From positions 770,481-834,480 of the forward strand of contig NZ_JAJKFQ010000005.1 of NCBI RefSeq assembly GCF_020966635.1: a stretch of 64,000 nt of DNA, written 5' to 3'. The DNA is from Stieleria sp. JC731. GTDB lineage: Bacteria; Planctomycetota; Planctomycetia; Pirellulales; Pirellulaceae. Shown piece after piece: positions 18,157-27,577 of this stretch. The notes under the pieces were generated by a model that had not been told where the DNA came from, did no database searches, and was given only the letters and a program-made list of their open reading frames with translations. A program made the position numbers and the translations under genes. The stretch's first letter is position 1, and each line of letters starts with the position of its first letter.

Positions 18157-19124
18157 CGCCGAAGTCTACCGAAACAGGAAATTCGCACGGCGTCGGCAAG
18201 CCTGCTGCCAGTGTTGATCCCAGCGCACTGATGCGAATTAAGAGTTTGAAGCTTCGTGCCAAGACGGTTGTCGAAGGATTCTTTTCAGGGCTTCACCGCA
18301 GTCCGACGCACGGCAGTTCGATCGAGTTCAGCGAGTATCGCGCCTATGTGCCCGGAGACGACCTGCGAACGCTGGATTGGAAACTGTACGCGCGAAGCGA
18401 TCGATATTTCGTCAAAAAGTTCGAAGACGAGACCAATCGACGATGCTATCTCGTCATCGACCAAAGTCGCTCGATGAGTTTTGGTTCGCTTGACTACACC
18501 AAAATCGAATACGCGCGAACGATCGCGGCAACGCTTGCCTATTTTTTGACAACACAGCACGATGCCGTTGGGGTTCTAACATTCGATGTCGAGATTGGTG
18601 ATTTCCTACCCGCAAAAATCGGCGCGAAACACTTCCATCAGATTCTCGTCGAGCTTTCAAGACCGGCAGAAGGTCGTGGAACCGATATCGAAGCTCCACT
18701 TCGTCAGGTCGCGTCGTTGGTCCCTCGGCGCGGGCTTGTGATTCTCGTCAGCGACCTGTTGGCTCACCCCGACACCCTGCAAACCCAGTTGGCTTCTCTT
18801 CGCGCTCGCGGACATGAAGTCGTCGTCCTGCGTGTGCTGGATCCTGCTGAAATGGATTTTCAGTTGCAATCTCCCGCGATGGTTCAGGACGTCGAAACCG
18901 GCAAGCAGATCTATGTCGACCCGTCAGCTGCAAAAGCGAGTTATCAGGAACGCTTTGAAAAGCACCGCGAACAGGTTCAATCGATCTGCAGCAATGCAGG
19001 CGTGGGCTACTACGAAATGCCGACTGATCAACCACTTGACCAAGGTTTGGCGAGCCTGATTGACGCGCGGAATCGTCTAGGCGGTGGAAGCAGTCGAGCG
19101 ATGAGCGAGGGAAGACGCCGATGA
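18153..19124 (+). CDS. DUF58 / VWA-like protein of the MoxR operon
   Basis: A 323-residue cytoplasmic protein. The family signature PGDDLRTLDW lies at 67-76, followed by YARSDRYFVKKFEDE. A VWA-type metal site follows: Asp103-x-Ser105-x-Ser107 in VIDQSRSMSFG, then a Rossmann-like fold to the end. DUF58 proteins are always found next to MoxR ATPases and are assumed to bridge the ATPase and membrane VWA proteins. The N-terminal 25 residues are extra and low in complexity. Both ends overlap neighbouring genes by four bases (ATGA), giving tight translational coupling. Confidence 0.93.
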   Translation: MTPKSTETGNSHGVGKPAASVDPSALMRIKSLKLRAKTVVEGFFSGLHRSPTHGSSIEFSEYRAYVPGDDLRTLDWKLYARSDRYFVKKFEDETNRRCYLVIDQSRSMSFGSLDYTKIEYARTIAATLAYFLTTQHDAVGVLTFDVEIGDFLPAKIGAKHFHQILVELSRPAEGRGTDIEAPLRQVASLVPRRGLVILVSDLLAHPDTLQTQLASLRARGHEVVVLRVLDPAEMDFQLQSPAMVQDVETGKQIYVDPSAAKASYQERFEKHREQVQSICSNAGVGYYEMPTDQPLDQGLASLIDARNRLGGGSSRAMSEGRRR

Positions 19125-21196
19125 GTTTTCTAACGCCGCTTTATTTTTTAGGGGCTCTTGCCGTCGTCGGGCCGATCTTATTTCACTTGATTCGTCGTCA
19201 ACCCAAAGGCGAAGTCCAGTTCAGCTCATTAATGTTTTTAGAGGCTAGCCCTCCAAGACTGACGCGGCGAAGTCGTCTGGAAAATCTTCCTCTGCTGCTA
19301 ATCCGCTGTCTTGCGATCGGAATGTTGGCGTTCGCGTTTGCAAGGCCGTTCCTGCCGTCGACCGAATCCGAGTCGATTGATGGCGTGCAAGAGGCGACGA
19401 TCATCCTGGTCGATCAAAGCGCCAGCATGCGACGCGTCACCGTTGCTGATCAGATTCAGCAGATAATCGATGGGTTGGTTGACCAGTGCGACGACGACGC
19501 ATTGATCGCATTGATCGCATTCGACCAAGACGTCAATCCGGTTCTTTCGCTTCAAGAGTCTGCCGGATTGCAATCCTCGATGCGGAAAAGTGCAGCCAAA
19601 GATGCGGCCAAACAGATCGAACCGACTTGGTTGAAAACGGATATCGGCAAAGCGCTGCGGTATTGTGCAGATTCAGCTGCACTGTTGGACTTGGATGATA
19701 ACGAGGGCGAAGCGGAATCAGAGTCAGGCGGTCGTGCAGCGATTCGCACCAGGATCGTTCTCGTCAGTGATCTACAGAGCGGTGCGGCAATCGATTCGCT
19801 GCAAGGGTACGATTGGCCAGCGGATGTCTGGTTGGAAACGAATCCGGTGAGCGTTTCCACGTCCAACAACGCTTCGCTTCGTGTCATTCCACGATCTGTG
19901 GAATTAGGGATTGAGCAGGAATCCAGCTCCGATCCGGAAACGGTGCGCGTCGAAGTACGGCATGATGACGGAGTTGCGGGATCATCAACATTTCAGCTGC
20001 GATTCCATGGACAAGAATCTGATGCTGCAGTGGTTCAAGTCGGCCCCGGGCAAACGAGGTACTTCAACGTTCCGTTGCCACCATCGACCGGCAGCGACAG
20101 TGATCGAGCCTCCGCCATAGAACTGTTGGGTGATTCGGAGACGTTTGATAATTCGCACTATTTCATTCGCCCACAAAAAGCTGCTCAGCAAGTTTTGTTT
20201 GTCGCATCGGAGAAAGCACGTGGTGCTGATCAGCGGCAGTTGTTGTCGTTTTACCTAAGTCAGCTCCCGTTTTCGGATTCGACACGCGAGGTCACTTTCG
20301 AAGTGGTCTCACCAAACGATTTCGCGGGTGCACTGGATGTCGAGCGAGTGCCTTTGGTGATCGTTCCTGCGAAAGAAATTTCGACGCTTGATGGTTCATT
20401 GTTGGATCAGTTCGTTAGCGGTGGCGGGCATGTTCTTTTTGTCCTTGACGATGTTGTCGAACAAGAAGGGACACCGCTGCTTTCGAAGTTGCTCGACAGC
20501 CCGAAGTTGGAAATCGAAAAGACTGTCAACGAAGATTTCCGATTGATTTCTTCGGTTGATTTCGAATCACCGCTCATTCGTCCGCTTTCCGAACCGGGCG
20601 TCAATGATTTTTCGACGATAAAGGTGTGGAACCACTTTGGGCTTTCCGGCACCAGTGAATCGGTCAAAACAACACTGCGATTAGACGACGGTTCACCTTG
20701 GTTGCTGCATCGTCAAATCATCGATTCTGATCGCCTGGGAGGACAAGTCTGGGTGTTGACCTCCGGTTGGCAACCATCGCAAAGTCAATTCGGATTGTCG
20801 ACAAAATTTGTCCCAATGATGCTTGGGATGCTCGGACCAAACCCGTTGACTGTCTCACAGTCGGTTGCTGTTGGAACCAAGCTAGGGCAAGGCGATGATG
20901 AAATGATCGCAGATAGTCCCGGCATCGTAACGACCAACGACGGTGTCAGCGTCGCGGTCAACTTAGATGCGTCAGAAAGTATGTTGGTCCCAATCGATGC
21001 CGATCGTTTTGGTGCTTTGGGGGTGACTGTCTCATCGCCAGAACTGCGGGAACAAGACCAACAGGCCGCGCGGGCCCTTCGCGATGTCGAATTGGAAGCT
21101 CGCCAAGGTTGGTGGCAGTGGCTGATATTGGCAACCATGGGGCTGGTTGCGATCGAGACAATCCTTTCGTCAAAGGGAGCGAAGAGCCATGAGTGA
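19121..21196 (+). CDS. BatA-like membrane protein with VWA domain
   Basis: A 691-residue protein starting with the BatA N-terminal domain: a helix (LTPLYFLGALAVVGPILFHLI), the conserved motif FSSLMFLEASPPRLTRRSRL and a second helix (LPLLLIRCLAIGMLAFAFARPFL). The VWA domain follows with a MIDAS of Asp98-x-Ser100-x-Ser102 (ILVDQSASM). A long beta-rich region and a glutamine-amidotransferase-like part (FVSGGGHVLFVLDD) come next, and a C-terminal helix (WLILATMGLVAIETIL) ends it. The large middle part should face the periplasm. It overlaps the DUF58 gene by four bases and the next gene by eight. Confidence 0.9.
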   Translation: MSFLTPLYFLGALAVVGPILFHLIRRQPKGEVQFSSLMFLEASPPRLTRRSRLENLPLLLIRCLAIGMLAFAFARPFLPSTESESIDGVQEATIILVDQSASMRRVTVADQIQQIIDGLVDQCDDDALIALIAFDQDVNPVLSLQESAGLQSSMRKSAAKDAAKQIEPTWLKTDIGKALRYCADSAALLDLDDNEGEAESESGGRAAIRTRIVLVSDLQSGAAIDSLQGYDWPADVWLETNPVSVSTSNNASLRVIPRSVELGIEQESSSDPETVRVEVRHDDGVAGSSTFQLRFHGQESDAAVVQVGPGQTRYFNVPLPPSTGSDSDRASAIELLGDSETFDNSHYFIRPQKAAQQVLFVASEKARGADQRQLLSFYLSQLPFSDSTREVTFEVVSPNDFAGALDVERVPLVIVPAKEISTLDGSLLDQFVSGGGHVLFVLDDVVEQEGTPLLSKLLDSPKLEIEKTVNEDFRLISSVDFESPLIRPLSEPGVNDFSTIKVWNHFGLSGTSESVKTTLRLDDGSPWLLHRQIIDSDRLGGQVWVLTSGWQPSQSQFGLSTKFVPMMLGMLGPNPLTVSQSVAVGTKLGQGDDEMIADSPGIVTTNDGVSVAVNLDASESMLVPIDADRFGALGVTVSSPELREQDQQAARALRDVELEARQGWWQWLILATMGLVAIETILSSKGAKSHE

Positions 21197-24100
21197 GGGA
21201 TCAGTGGGCGACGGTCGAATTGAGTTCAACGGTCCAATGAAAATGGACGGTCGTGGCGGAATCGCAGAGCGGCAACTCGCTCGAATTCGACGGGAGATGC
21301 AACATGTCACCTCTCGTTTGTGGTCGCGGCACTTTTGGTCGTTCTTGGCGGTATTCTCGATCGTCTCGATCTGTATCTTGCTGATGGTTCGCGAAGTGGA
21401 GCGGGCAGGGCAACTGCCAGCTTCGGCGATTTACATAGCCATGGGGATGGGGATCGCATTGTCGGTCCTTGTCGCTTGGCGTTTTGCAAGCCGATTGACC
21501 AATGACGGAAGTCGAATTGCATCACGAATTGAGACGAAATTCCCGGGTTTGGGAGAGCGGTTAGTCACCGCCTCGGAAATTCAGAATTCCAATGTCGATC
21601 GACCACTTGTCCAGATGCTGATCGATCAAACGCACGATCATTTTCGCACGCACGACTGGCAAAGCGTTGTACCCACAGGATCACTTTGGGCGGCGCGTGC
21701 GCTCGGGTTAGCTGCGATTGCAGGGGTACTTTCGTTTTCCGTTTTTGGCGATCGCCATGATGTCAGCTTGGTGAAGCTTGCCGATGTGCAGCGGAGCGAT
21801 TTTGATGCTCGCGAAGTCATCGTCTTTCCAGGCAACACCGAAATCGAGAAAGGGTCCAGCCTGGTCGTCACTGCGGAATTTGCCAATTCATTGCCAGGGC
21901 AGACCTTTCTTACCACGTACGGTCCTGATATGGATCAGGGTACAAGTCATTTGTCCCGGATGCAGATGAAGCAGACCATGAGTGACCCGATCGTGGCTGG
22001 CTTTCTTCCGTCTGTCGACCAAGCGATGCGTTACCGAATTGAAAGCGACGATTGGTCCAGCGAATTCTATTCGATCAACGTTTTCGAATTTCCTGAGCTG
22101 CGACGGAGCGATGCTTTATTGACGTTCCCTGAGTACACCGGGATGGCAGAACGCCAGGTTGAAGACACCTACAAGGTCACGGTGGTCGAAGGGACCAAGG
22201 TCGTTTGGCGGTTGGTGCTAAATAAGACTGTCCCCACGTGCAGTCTCGCGATTGTCGATAGCGAAGCGGTGATTGAGTGCACAAGTATTGATCCTGCCGC
22301 GGTTGACGATCTGACACTCGTCGGCGACTACGCGATTTATGAAGCAACCTTGGTTGCCAAGCAGTCCCAGGACTTTGTGTTGAACCTGATTGACGATGAA
22401 GGGCGGAAAAACAAGTTCCCTCCAAAGCTATCGATCAAAGTTCAGCCTAATAAGCCACCTAGTCTGGAACTTGACCAAGCTCGCGACATCACGGTATCGG
22501 CACTTCAAGAAATCGAACTGTCAGCGAAGGTGCGCGATGACTATGGGATCTCGAAAACCGGACTGACCTACCAACGTGAAGATAACGCGGAAGTCGTTGT
22601 CGAACTCGCCAGCGGCATCGGACGCAATGCGAAACAATCCATCGAGCACCTGCTAGATTTCGAAGCGATGGAGGCCGAAGTGGATGACTTGGTTTCGTTC
22701 TATTTCTGGGCTGAAGACGTCGATGCCGATGGCAATCTTCGGCGAACCGAAAGTGATTTGTTTTTCGCGGAAGTTCGACCTTTTGAAGAAATCTACCGTC
22801 AAGGCGATTCATCGCAGTCAGAACAAAGCAGTCAGCAGCAACAACAACAGCAACAGGGTGGCGCCGCTCAGCAGGCCGAAGAGCTAATAAAGTTGCAAAA
22901 GGAGATTATCGTCGCGGTATGGAACCAGATCCGACAGGCCCTCGGCGACAACGATGTTAAAGAGGAAGACATCAAGGTTATCGCGGAATCCCAAGCGTCG
23001 GCTCTGGAACAGGCAGGCGAATTGGGGCAGCAAGTCAGTGATGCAAAATCAGAAGCGATTGCTCGTCGAGTCGTCGAAGACATGCAGGCGACGATCGACA
23101 GCTTGACTTCGGAGGCGTCGTTCGAAGAGCGATTGCCGGCGGCGCGGCGAAATGCCCAGTCAGCCTTGTCCGGACTGATGAAATTGCGTGCTCGGGAATT
23201 CGAAATTACGCGTGGGCAGCAACAGCAGCAGAGCCAAAGTGGTCAACGGGCCGGTTCGGCACGGCAGAATCAGATCGACGAATTGGATCTTGATCAAGAC
23301 GAAAGCCGCTACGAAACCCAGCAACAGGCACAAGCCGAAACTCAGCAGCAACAAGAAGCGGCCGAAGATCGTCAGGTGCTCAGTCGACTGCGTGAACTGT
23401 CGCGGCGAGCGGAAGACCTGATGGAGGAGCTTGCGAAGCTGCAATCGGCTCTTGAACAAGCCGAAGATGAAAAGGAAGAGGAAGAAATCCAGCGACAGTT
23501 GAAACGTTTGCGAGAGCAACAGCAAGAGTTGCTCCGGATGTCCGACGACTTGGAATCACGCATGCGGTCTGAGGAAAACAGCGAGCGGATGACTGAGCAG
23601 GCCGATCAGTTGCAGCAATCGCGTGAAAGCCTTCAACAGGCTACCGAGGCGACGGAGCAGAACGACCCCTCTGCCGCGCTCGCGTCGGGTCGCCGTGCGG
23701 AACAACAACTGGAAGAATTGACCGAAGAGTTTCGCCAACGCTCGGCCGGGGCATTTGATCAGCAACTGCGGCAGATGCGAAATGAAGCAAACGAACTGCA
23801 GGCAGAACAGGAACGAATTGGCCAGTCGATGCGACAACAAGTCGACGAAGCTTCTCCGGGATTGCGTGGAGACGAATCGACAGATGCCGCACCAGAGAGA
23901 TTGGAAAAGCAAGCGGAGCGTTTGAATGAGCTTCTTGAACAGATGCAGGAAACGGTTGAGGAAGCAGGCGAATCAGAACCGCTTTTGGCTGAAAAACTCT
24001 ATGACGGGTTTCGCGAATTGCAGCGTGCGCAAGCCGAACAACAGCTTGAAAATGCTGCGGAATTGGTGCGTCGCGGGTTCATGCCACAAGCACAGCAATA

Positions 24101-25187
24101 TGAACGTGAGGCTGCCGAAAGTATCGAAAGTTTGCGCGATACCATTGATGAAGCTGCCGGAGCGGTCTTAGGTGATTCAACCGAAGGGTTGCGGCGAGCT
24201 GCCCAACAATTGGAACAACTTCGCGAAGGTGTTCAGGATGAATTGTTGCGTGAAGCCGGAATCGAAAATCCGGATGAGAATCAGGCAACTCGCTCGGGTG
24301 GGCAGCGTGAATCGGCGGAAGCCGGGGCACAGCAACAGCAAGGGGCAACACAAGAAAACACATCGGGTGAACAACAAGAAGGCCAGCAAGGGGCGTCTGA
24401 TGCGGAAAGTTCTTCGCAGCAATCGCCACAATCGGGGCAACGACCCGGCGGTGGCGAACAACAAAGCGACGAACCGTCAGGTCGTGAGAATGGACAGCCG
24501 AGCGGACAGGCAAACCCCGATGGCGAACAGCAACAACAAGGACAGCAACAGCAAGGACAGGGGCAACAAGAAAACCAGCAAGGACAGCAGTCCCAGAGTC
24601 CAAGCGGTTCCGGAGGCGGTAGTGGTCAGGGTGAACCCGGCCAAACGCAACAGGGCGATCCGACTGATAATCCGACAGAACGAACACGTCCGGGACTTCG
24701 CCAATCTGATCAACCTGGGCAGCAAAGCACAGATCAACGCGGGCAGCAAAACGCTGGGCAACAACAAGGTGGTTCTACTCCGTTCGCTGCCGATTCACAA
24801 ACACAGGCCGGTCCAATCGGGCCGTTGACTGGTGACTTTCGCGAATGGTCGGATCGAATGCGCGATGTCGAAGAGATGGTTGATGATCCAGAATTGCGAG
24901 CGCAGGCGACAACCATTCGTGATCGAGTGCGGCAGATGAGAGCCGAGATGAAGCGTCATGGCGAAGCCCCACAATGGAACTTGGTCGAAGACATGATTGC
25001 TCAGCCTCTCCGTGAATTGGAGAAGGAAGTCCGTGCAGAATTACTTCGGCGAACGGCTGGCAAAAACGAATTGGTTCCGATCGATCGTGATCCCGTTCCG
25101 GCCGAATTTGCCGATGCGGTTCGCCGCTACTATGAAAATCTGGGAAGTGCCCGTTTGGGACAAAGTCAAACGGAGTCACGCGAATGA
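21189..25187 (+). CDS. DUF4175-like membrane protein with giant glutamine-rich coiled coil, 1332 aa
   Basis: Starts at the ATG at 21189, inside the end of the previous gene. The N-terminal part has hydrophobic helices (FLAVFSIVSICILLMV; AIYIAMGMGIALSVLVAW; ALGLAAIAGVLSFSVF). A beta-rich periplasmic-type region follows to about residue 540 (EVIVFPGNTEIEKGSSLVV). From there to about 1290 the protein is an extreme Gln/Glu/Arg coiled coil, ending in a nearly pure Gln/Gly/Ser/Pro segment (roughly 1030-1200), then an ordered tail (FREWSDRMRDVEEMVDDPELR). This matches my memory of DUF4175/TIGR02302 low-complexity proteins, which occur in MoxR/VWA operons of alphaproteobacteria. A structural or scaffolding role across the envelope is inferred. 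The stop overlaps the next start. Confidence 0.85.
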   Translation: MSEGSVGDGRIEFNGPMKMDGRGGIAERQLARIRREMQHVTSRLWSRHFWSFLAVFSIVSICILLMVREVERAGQLPASAIYIAMGMGIALSVLVAWRFASRLTNDGSRIASRIETKFPGLGERLVTASEIQNSNVDRPLVQMLIDQTHDHFRTHDWQSVVPTGSLWAARALGLAAIAGVLSFSVFGDRHDVSLVKLADVQRSDFDAREVIVFPGNTEIEKGSSLVVTAEFANSLPGQTFLTTYGPDMDQGTSHLSRMQMKQTMSDPIVAGFLPSVDQAMRYRIESDDWSSEFYSINVFEFPELRRSDALLTFPEYTGMAERQVEDTYKVTVVEGTKVVWRLVLNKTVPTCSLAIVDSEAVIECTSIDPAAVDDLTLVGDYAIYEATLVAKQSQDFVLNLIDDEGRKNKFPPKLSIKVQPNKPPSLELDQARDITVSALQEIELSAKVRDDYGISKTGLTYQREDNAEVVVELASGIGRNAKQSIEHLLDFEAMEAEVDDLVSFYFWAEDVDADGNLRRTESDLFFAEVRPFEEIYRQGDSSQSEQSSQQQQQQQQGGAAQQAEELIKLQKEIIVAVWNQIRQALGDNDVKEEDIKVIAESQASALEQAGELGQQVSDAKSEAIARRVVEDMQATIDSLTSEASFEERLPAARRNAQSALSGLMKLRAREFEITRGQQQQQSQSGQRAGSARQNQIDELDLDQDESRYETQQQAQAETQQQQEAAEDRQVLSRLRELSRRAEDLMEELAKLQSALEQAEDEKEEEEIQRQLKRLREQQQELLRMSDDLESRMRSEENSERMTEQADQLQQSRESLQQATEATEQNDPSAALASGRRAEQQLEELTEEFRQRSAGAFDQQLRQMRNEANELQAEQERIGQSMRQQVDEASPGLRGDESTDAAPERLEKQAERLNELLEQMQETVEEAGESEPLLAEKLYDGFRELQRAQAEQQLENAAELVRRGFMPQAQQYEREAAESIESLRDTIDEAAGAVLGDSTEGLRRAAQQLEQLREGVQDELLREAGIENPDENQATRSGGQRESAEAGAQQQQGATQENTSGEQQEGQQGASDAESSSQQSPQSGQRPGGGEQQSDEPSGRENGQPSGQANPDGEQQQQGQQQQGQGQQENQQGQQSQSPSGSGGGSGQGEPGQTQQGDPTDNPTERTRPGLRQSDQPGQQSTDQRGQQNAGQQQGGSTPFAADSQTQAGPIGPLTGDFREWSDRMRDVEEMVDDPELRAQATTIRDRVRQMRAEMKRHGEAPQWNLVEDMIAQPLRELEKEVRAELLRRTAGKNELVPIDRDPVPAEFADAVRRYYENLGSARLGQSQTESRE

Positions 25188-27577
25188 GTTGGATGGTTAG
25201 CCCAAAAATGATTCTGTTGGGCGAATTTGTAATCGGTTCGCCGGATTGGACAATGCCCGCGATCGTTGGTGGAACTGTCCTGACATTCTTGGTGCTGTTG
25301 AACTACTCGCGTAGTCAACGCCGAGACCGGTTGGGTGGAGTTTCGATTCTGTTGAAGCTTGCCGCCATCGCTTTATTGGCTGTTTGTCTTGTCGAACCGA
25401 TGCGCCGTGATCAAAGGCCTCGGCCACGCGCAAATATGCTTCCCGTTCTTGTTGACACCAGTCAAAGCATGGGGCTGACGATCGGGCGAGAAGATATGTC
25501 TTGGCGGGATCGCATCGATCGTGAGTTTGCCGGTGACGCAACGACGCTGGCTCGCCTGTCACAAACTTTCGACACGCGGATTTATGGCTTTGACAAGCGT
25601 TTGTCGAGTGCCGGAGAGGTTGCGGATTTGCGTCGTGACGGCAAGGCAACTTTGCTGTTGAGAAATCTGGAGGAATTAAATGCTCGTCTTCGGGGACGCC
25701 CAGTTGCCGGAGTCCTACTTCTGAGCGATGGGAATGATGTCGTCTCAGATCTTGACGCCGATGAATTGCCTAAGTTTGATTTTCCGATCTATCCCGTTGT
25801 CCCTGAGAAGGCCTCGGGGTTGAACGATTTACGGATTACTGGCACGGTTGTTCGACAGACCAATTTTGAGGTCTCGCCAGTGACTGTGTCGGTTCAATTC
25901 GCCATCGACGGTTCGCTAACCGGCGATGTCATCGTGCGGTTGACGGACACCCAAGACAACAATGTTGTCGAAGAGCAAACGATGGCACTGAAGGCGAATG
26001 AAGCCAATTACCAAGTGTCATTTCAGTTTCGACCGGACGATGTCGGGTTGCGATTTTATAAAGTCGATGTCTTTCGAGTGACCGATCAGTCGGCTTTCGA
26101 TTCTGCTGAATCCTTGATCGAGACGCCTTCCTCGGAAACGACATTGGTAAACAACACCCGTTTGGTTGCTGTTGATCGAAAAACGGGACCGTACCGCGTG
26201 TTGTATCTCGCAGGACGACCCAACTGGGAATTCAAGTTCCTGCGTCGAGCCGTCGACGAGGATGCCGAAGTTGAACTGACGGGCCTTTTGAGAATGGCGA
26301 ACAAAGAGCCTAAATTCAGTTTTCGTGATCAGGCTGTAAGCGGAACTAATCCTCTGTTCCAAGGACTAGGCGATGACGCCGAAGAAACCGCCGAACAATA
26401 TGATGAGCCGGTGCTGGTCAGCATTGGCGTTAAAAATGCAGATGAACTGGCGGGTGGTTTTCCGAAAACCGAAGACCAACTGTTTTACTTCGACGCGTTG
26501 ATCCTTGATGACATCGAGCCGTCATTCTTCTCACAAGATCAGCTCAAACTTATCCGTCGCTTTGTTAGTCTTCGCGGCGGCGGATTGATGCTATTGGGCG
26601 GCCAGGAAATGTGGGCTGGCCGCGAATTTGACGACTCTGTTTTGGGAGATCTTTCTCCCGTCTATGTGACGCGCCGCCAAATGGACGGACCGTCAAACCA
26701 GTCGATCCAATTGTCGCGGGAAGGCATGCTTGAACCTTGGATGCGGTTGCGCTCGACAGTGAATGAAGAAAGTAAACGCCTGCGAGAGATGCCCCAATTT
26801 TCTTCGATCAATGAGGTGGGAAGTCTGAAGCCAGGTGCTTTTGCACTGGCGACCGCTACCGGTGCTGACGGAACGCAGCGAACCGCTGTCGCAACGCAGC
26901 GGTTTGGACGTGGAAAGGTGGGGGCGTTAATGGTTGCTGACTATTGGCGGTGGGCAACAAATTCGCAGCCAGGCCAATCCGATGATGCGTATCAATCATG
27001 GCGCCAGATGGTTCGTTGGCTGGTTGGTGACGTGCCGCGTCGTACCGAACTGATCGTTCGAGAGGACCGTGAAAATGACTCGGTCGTCTTAGAAGTTTCG
27101 GCCGTGGATGATCGGTTCGATCCGCTAGAAAACGGCGATGTCCAGCTGACCGTACGACAGCCCAATGACGCCGTCATCCCATTGTCGGTTCACCCAGTTG
27201 CGGAACGTCCCGGCGTGTTTACTGCCTCTTTCTTTGACGATTCGGCGGGGGCCTATATCGCCAATGCCGAAGTCCGTTCGGCCGACGGAAAGGTCATCGG
27301 GACACCGACAGCAGGCTGGACGCAACAGATCGCGGGACGCGAATTTGATCACATTGGATTCAATCGAGCGTTGATGGAGACGTTGGCGAAAAGCAGCGGT
27401 GGCAAACTGATTGACGAATCGGAACTACCTCAATTCGCCGACAAGTTAGATTCCGAAAAGGTGCCTGTTACTGAAACCTGGGTCTATCCGATTTGGCACC
27501 GTGGTTGGGTAATGGCGTTGGCACTTGGGTTTCTTTGTGCCGAGTGGGGACTGCGTCGATACCGAGGACTCGCATAA
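25184..27577 (+). CDS. Membrane VWA / glutamine-amidotransferase-like protein of the MoxR operon
   Basis: A 797-residue membrane protein. Two N-terminal helices (MPAIVGGTVLTFLVLLNY; VSILLKLAAIALLAVCLV) precede a VWA domain with MIDAS Asp91-x-Ser93-x-Ser95 in LVDTSQSMG and a supporting LLLSDGNDV. A beta-sandwich region (ITGTVVRQTNFEVSPVTVSV) and a GATase1-like segment (YRVLYLAGRPNWEFKFLRRAV; RFVSLRGGGLMLLGGQEMW) follow, with no catalytic Cys visible. One C-terminal helix (VMALALGFLCAEWGL) places the bulk in the periplasm. It pairs with the BatA-like protein as the second membrane VWA subunit. ATGA overlap with the gene before, and the stop overlaps the next ATG (TAATG). Confidence 0.9.
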   Translation: MSWMVSPKMILLGEFVIGSPDWTMPAIVGGTVLTFLVLLNYSRSQRRDRLGGVSILLKLAAIALLAVCLVEPMRRDQRPRPRANMLPVLVDTSQSMGLTIGREDMSWRDRIDREFAGDATTLARLSQTFDTRIYGFDKRLSSAGEVADLRRDGKATLLLRNLEELNARLRGRPVAGVLLLSDGNDVVSDLDADELPKFDFPIYPVVPEKASGLNDLRITGTVVRQTNFEVSPVTVSVQFAIDGSLTGDVIVRLTDTQDNNVVEEQTMALKANEANYQVSFQFRPDDVGLRFYKVDVFRVTDQSAFDSAESLIETPSSETTLVNNTRLVAVDRKTGPYRVLYLAGRPNWEFKFLRRAVDEDAEVELTGLLRMANKEPKFSFRDQAVSGTNPLFQGLGDDAEETAEQYDEPVLVSIGVKNADELAGGFPKTEDQLFYFDALILDDIEPSFFSQDQLKLIRRFVSLRGGGLMLLGGQEMWAGREFDDSVLGDLSPVYVTRRQMDGPSNQSIQLSREGMLEPWMRLRSTVNEESKRLREMPQFSSINEVGSLKPGAFALATATGADGTQRTAVATQRFGRGKVGALMVADYWRWATNSQPGQSDDAYQSWRQMVRWLVGDVPRRTELIVREDRENDSVVLEVSAVDDRFDPLENGDVQLTVRQPNDAVIPLSVHPVAERPGVFTASFFDDSAGAYIANAEVRSADGKVIGTPTAGWTQQIAGREFDHIGFNRALMETLAKSSGGKLIDESELPQFADKLDSEKVPVTETWVYPIWHRGWVMALALGFLCAEWGLRRYRGLA

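Noticed and set aside
24079-24687. Long reverse and alternate frames inside the Gln-rich gene
   Set aside because: Repeated CAG/CAA codons produce long open frames in other phases; these are shadows of a low-complexity coding tract.
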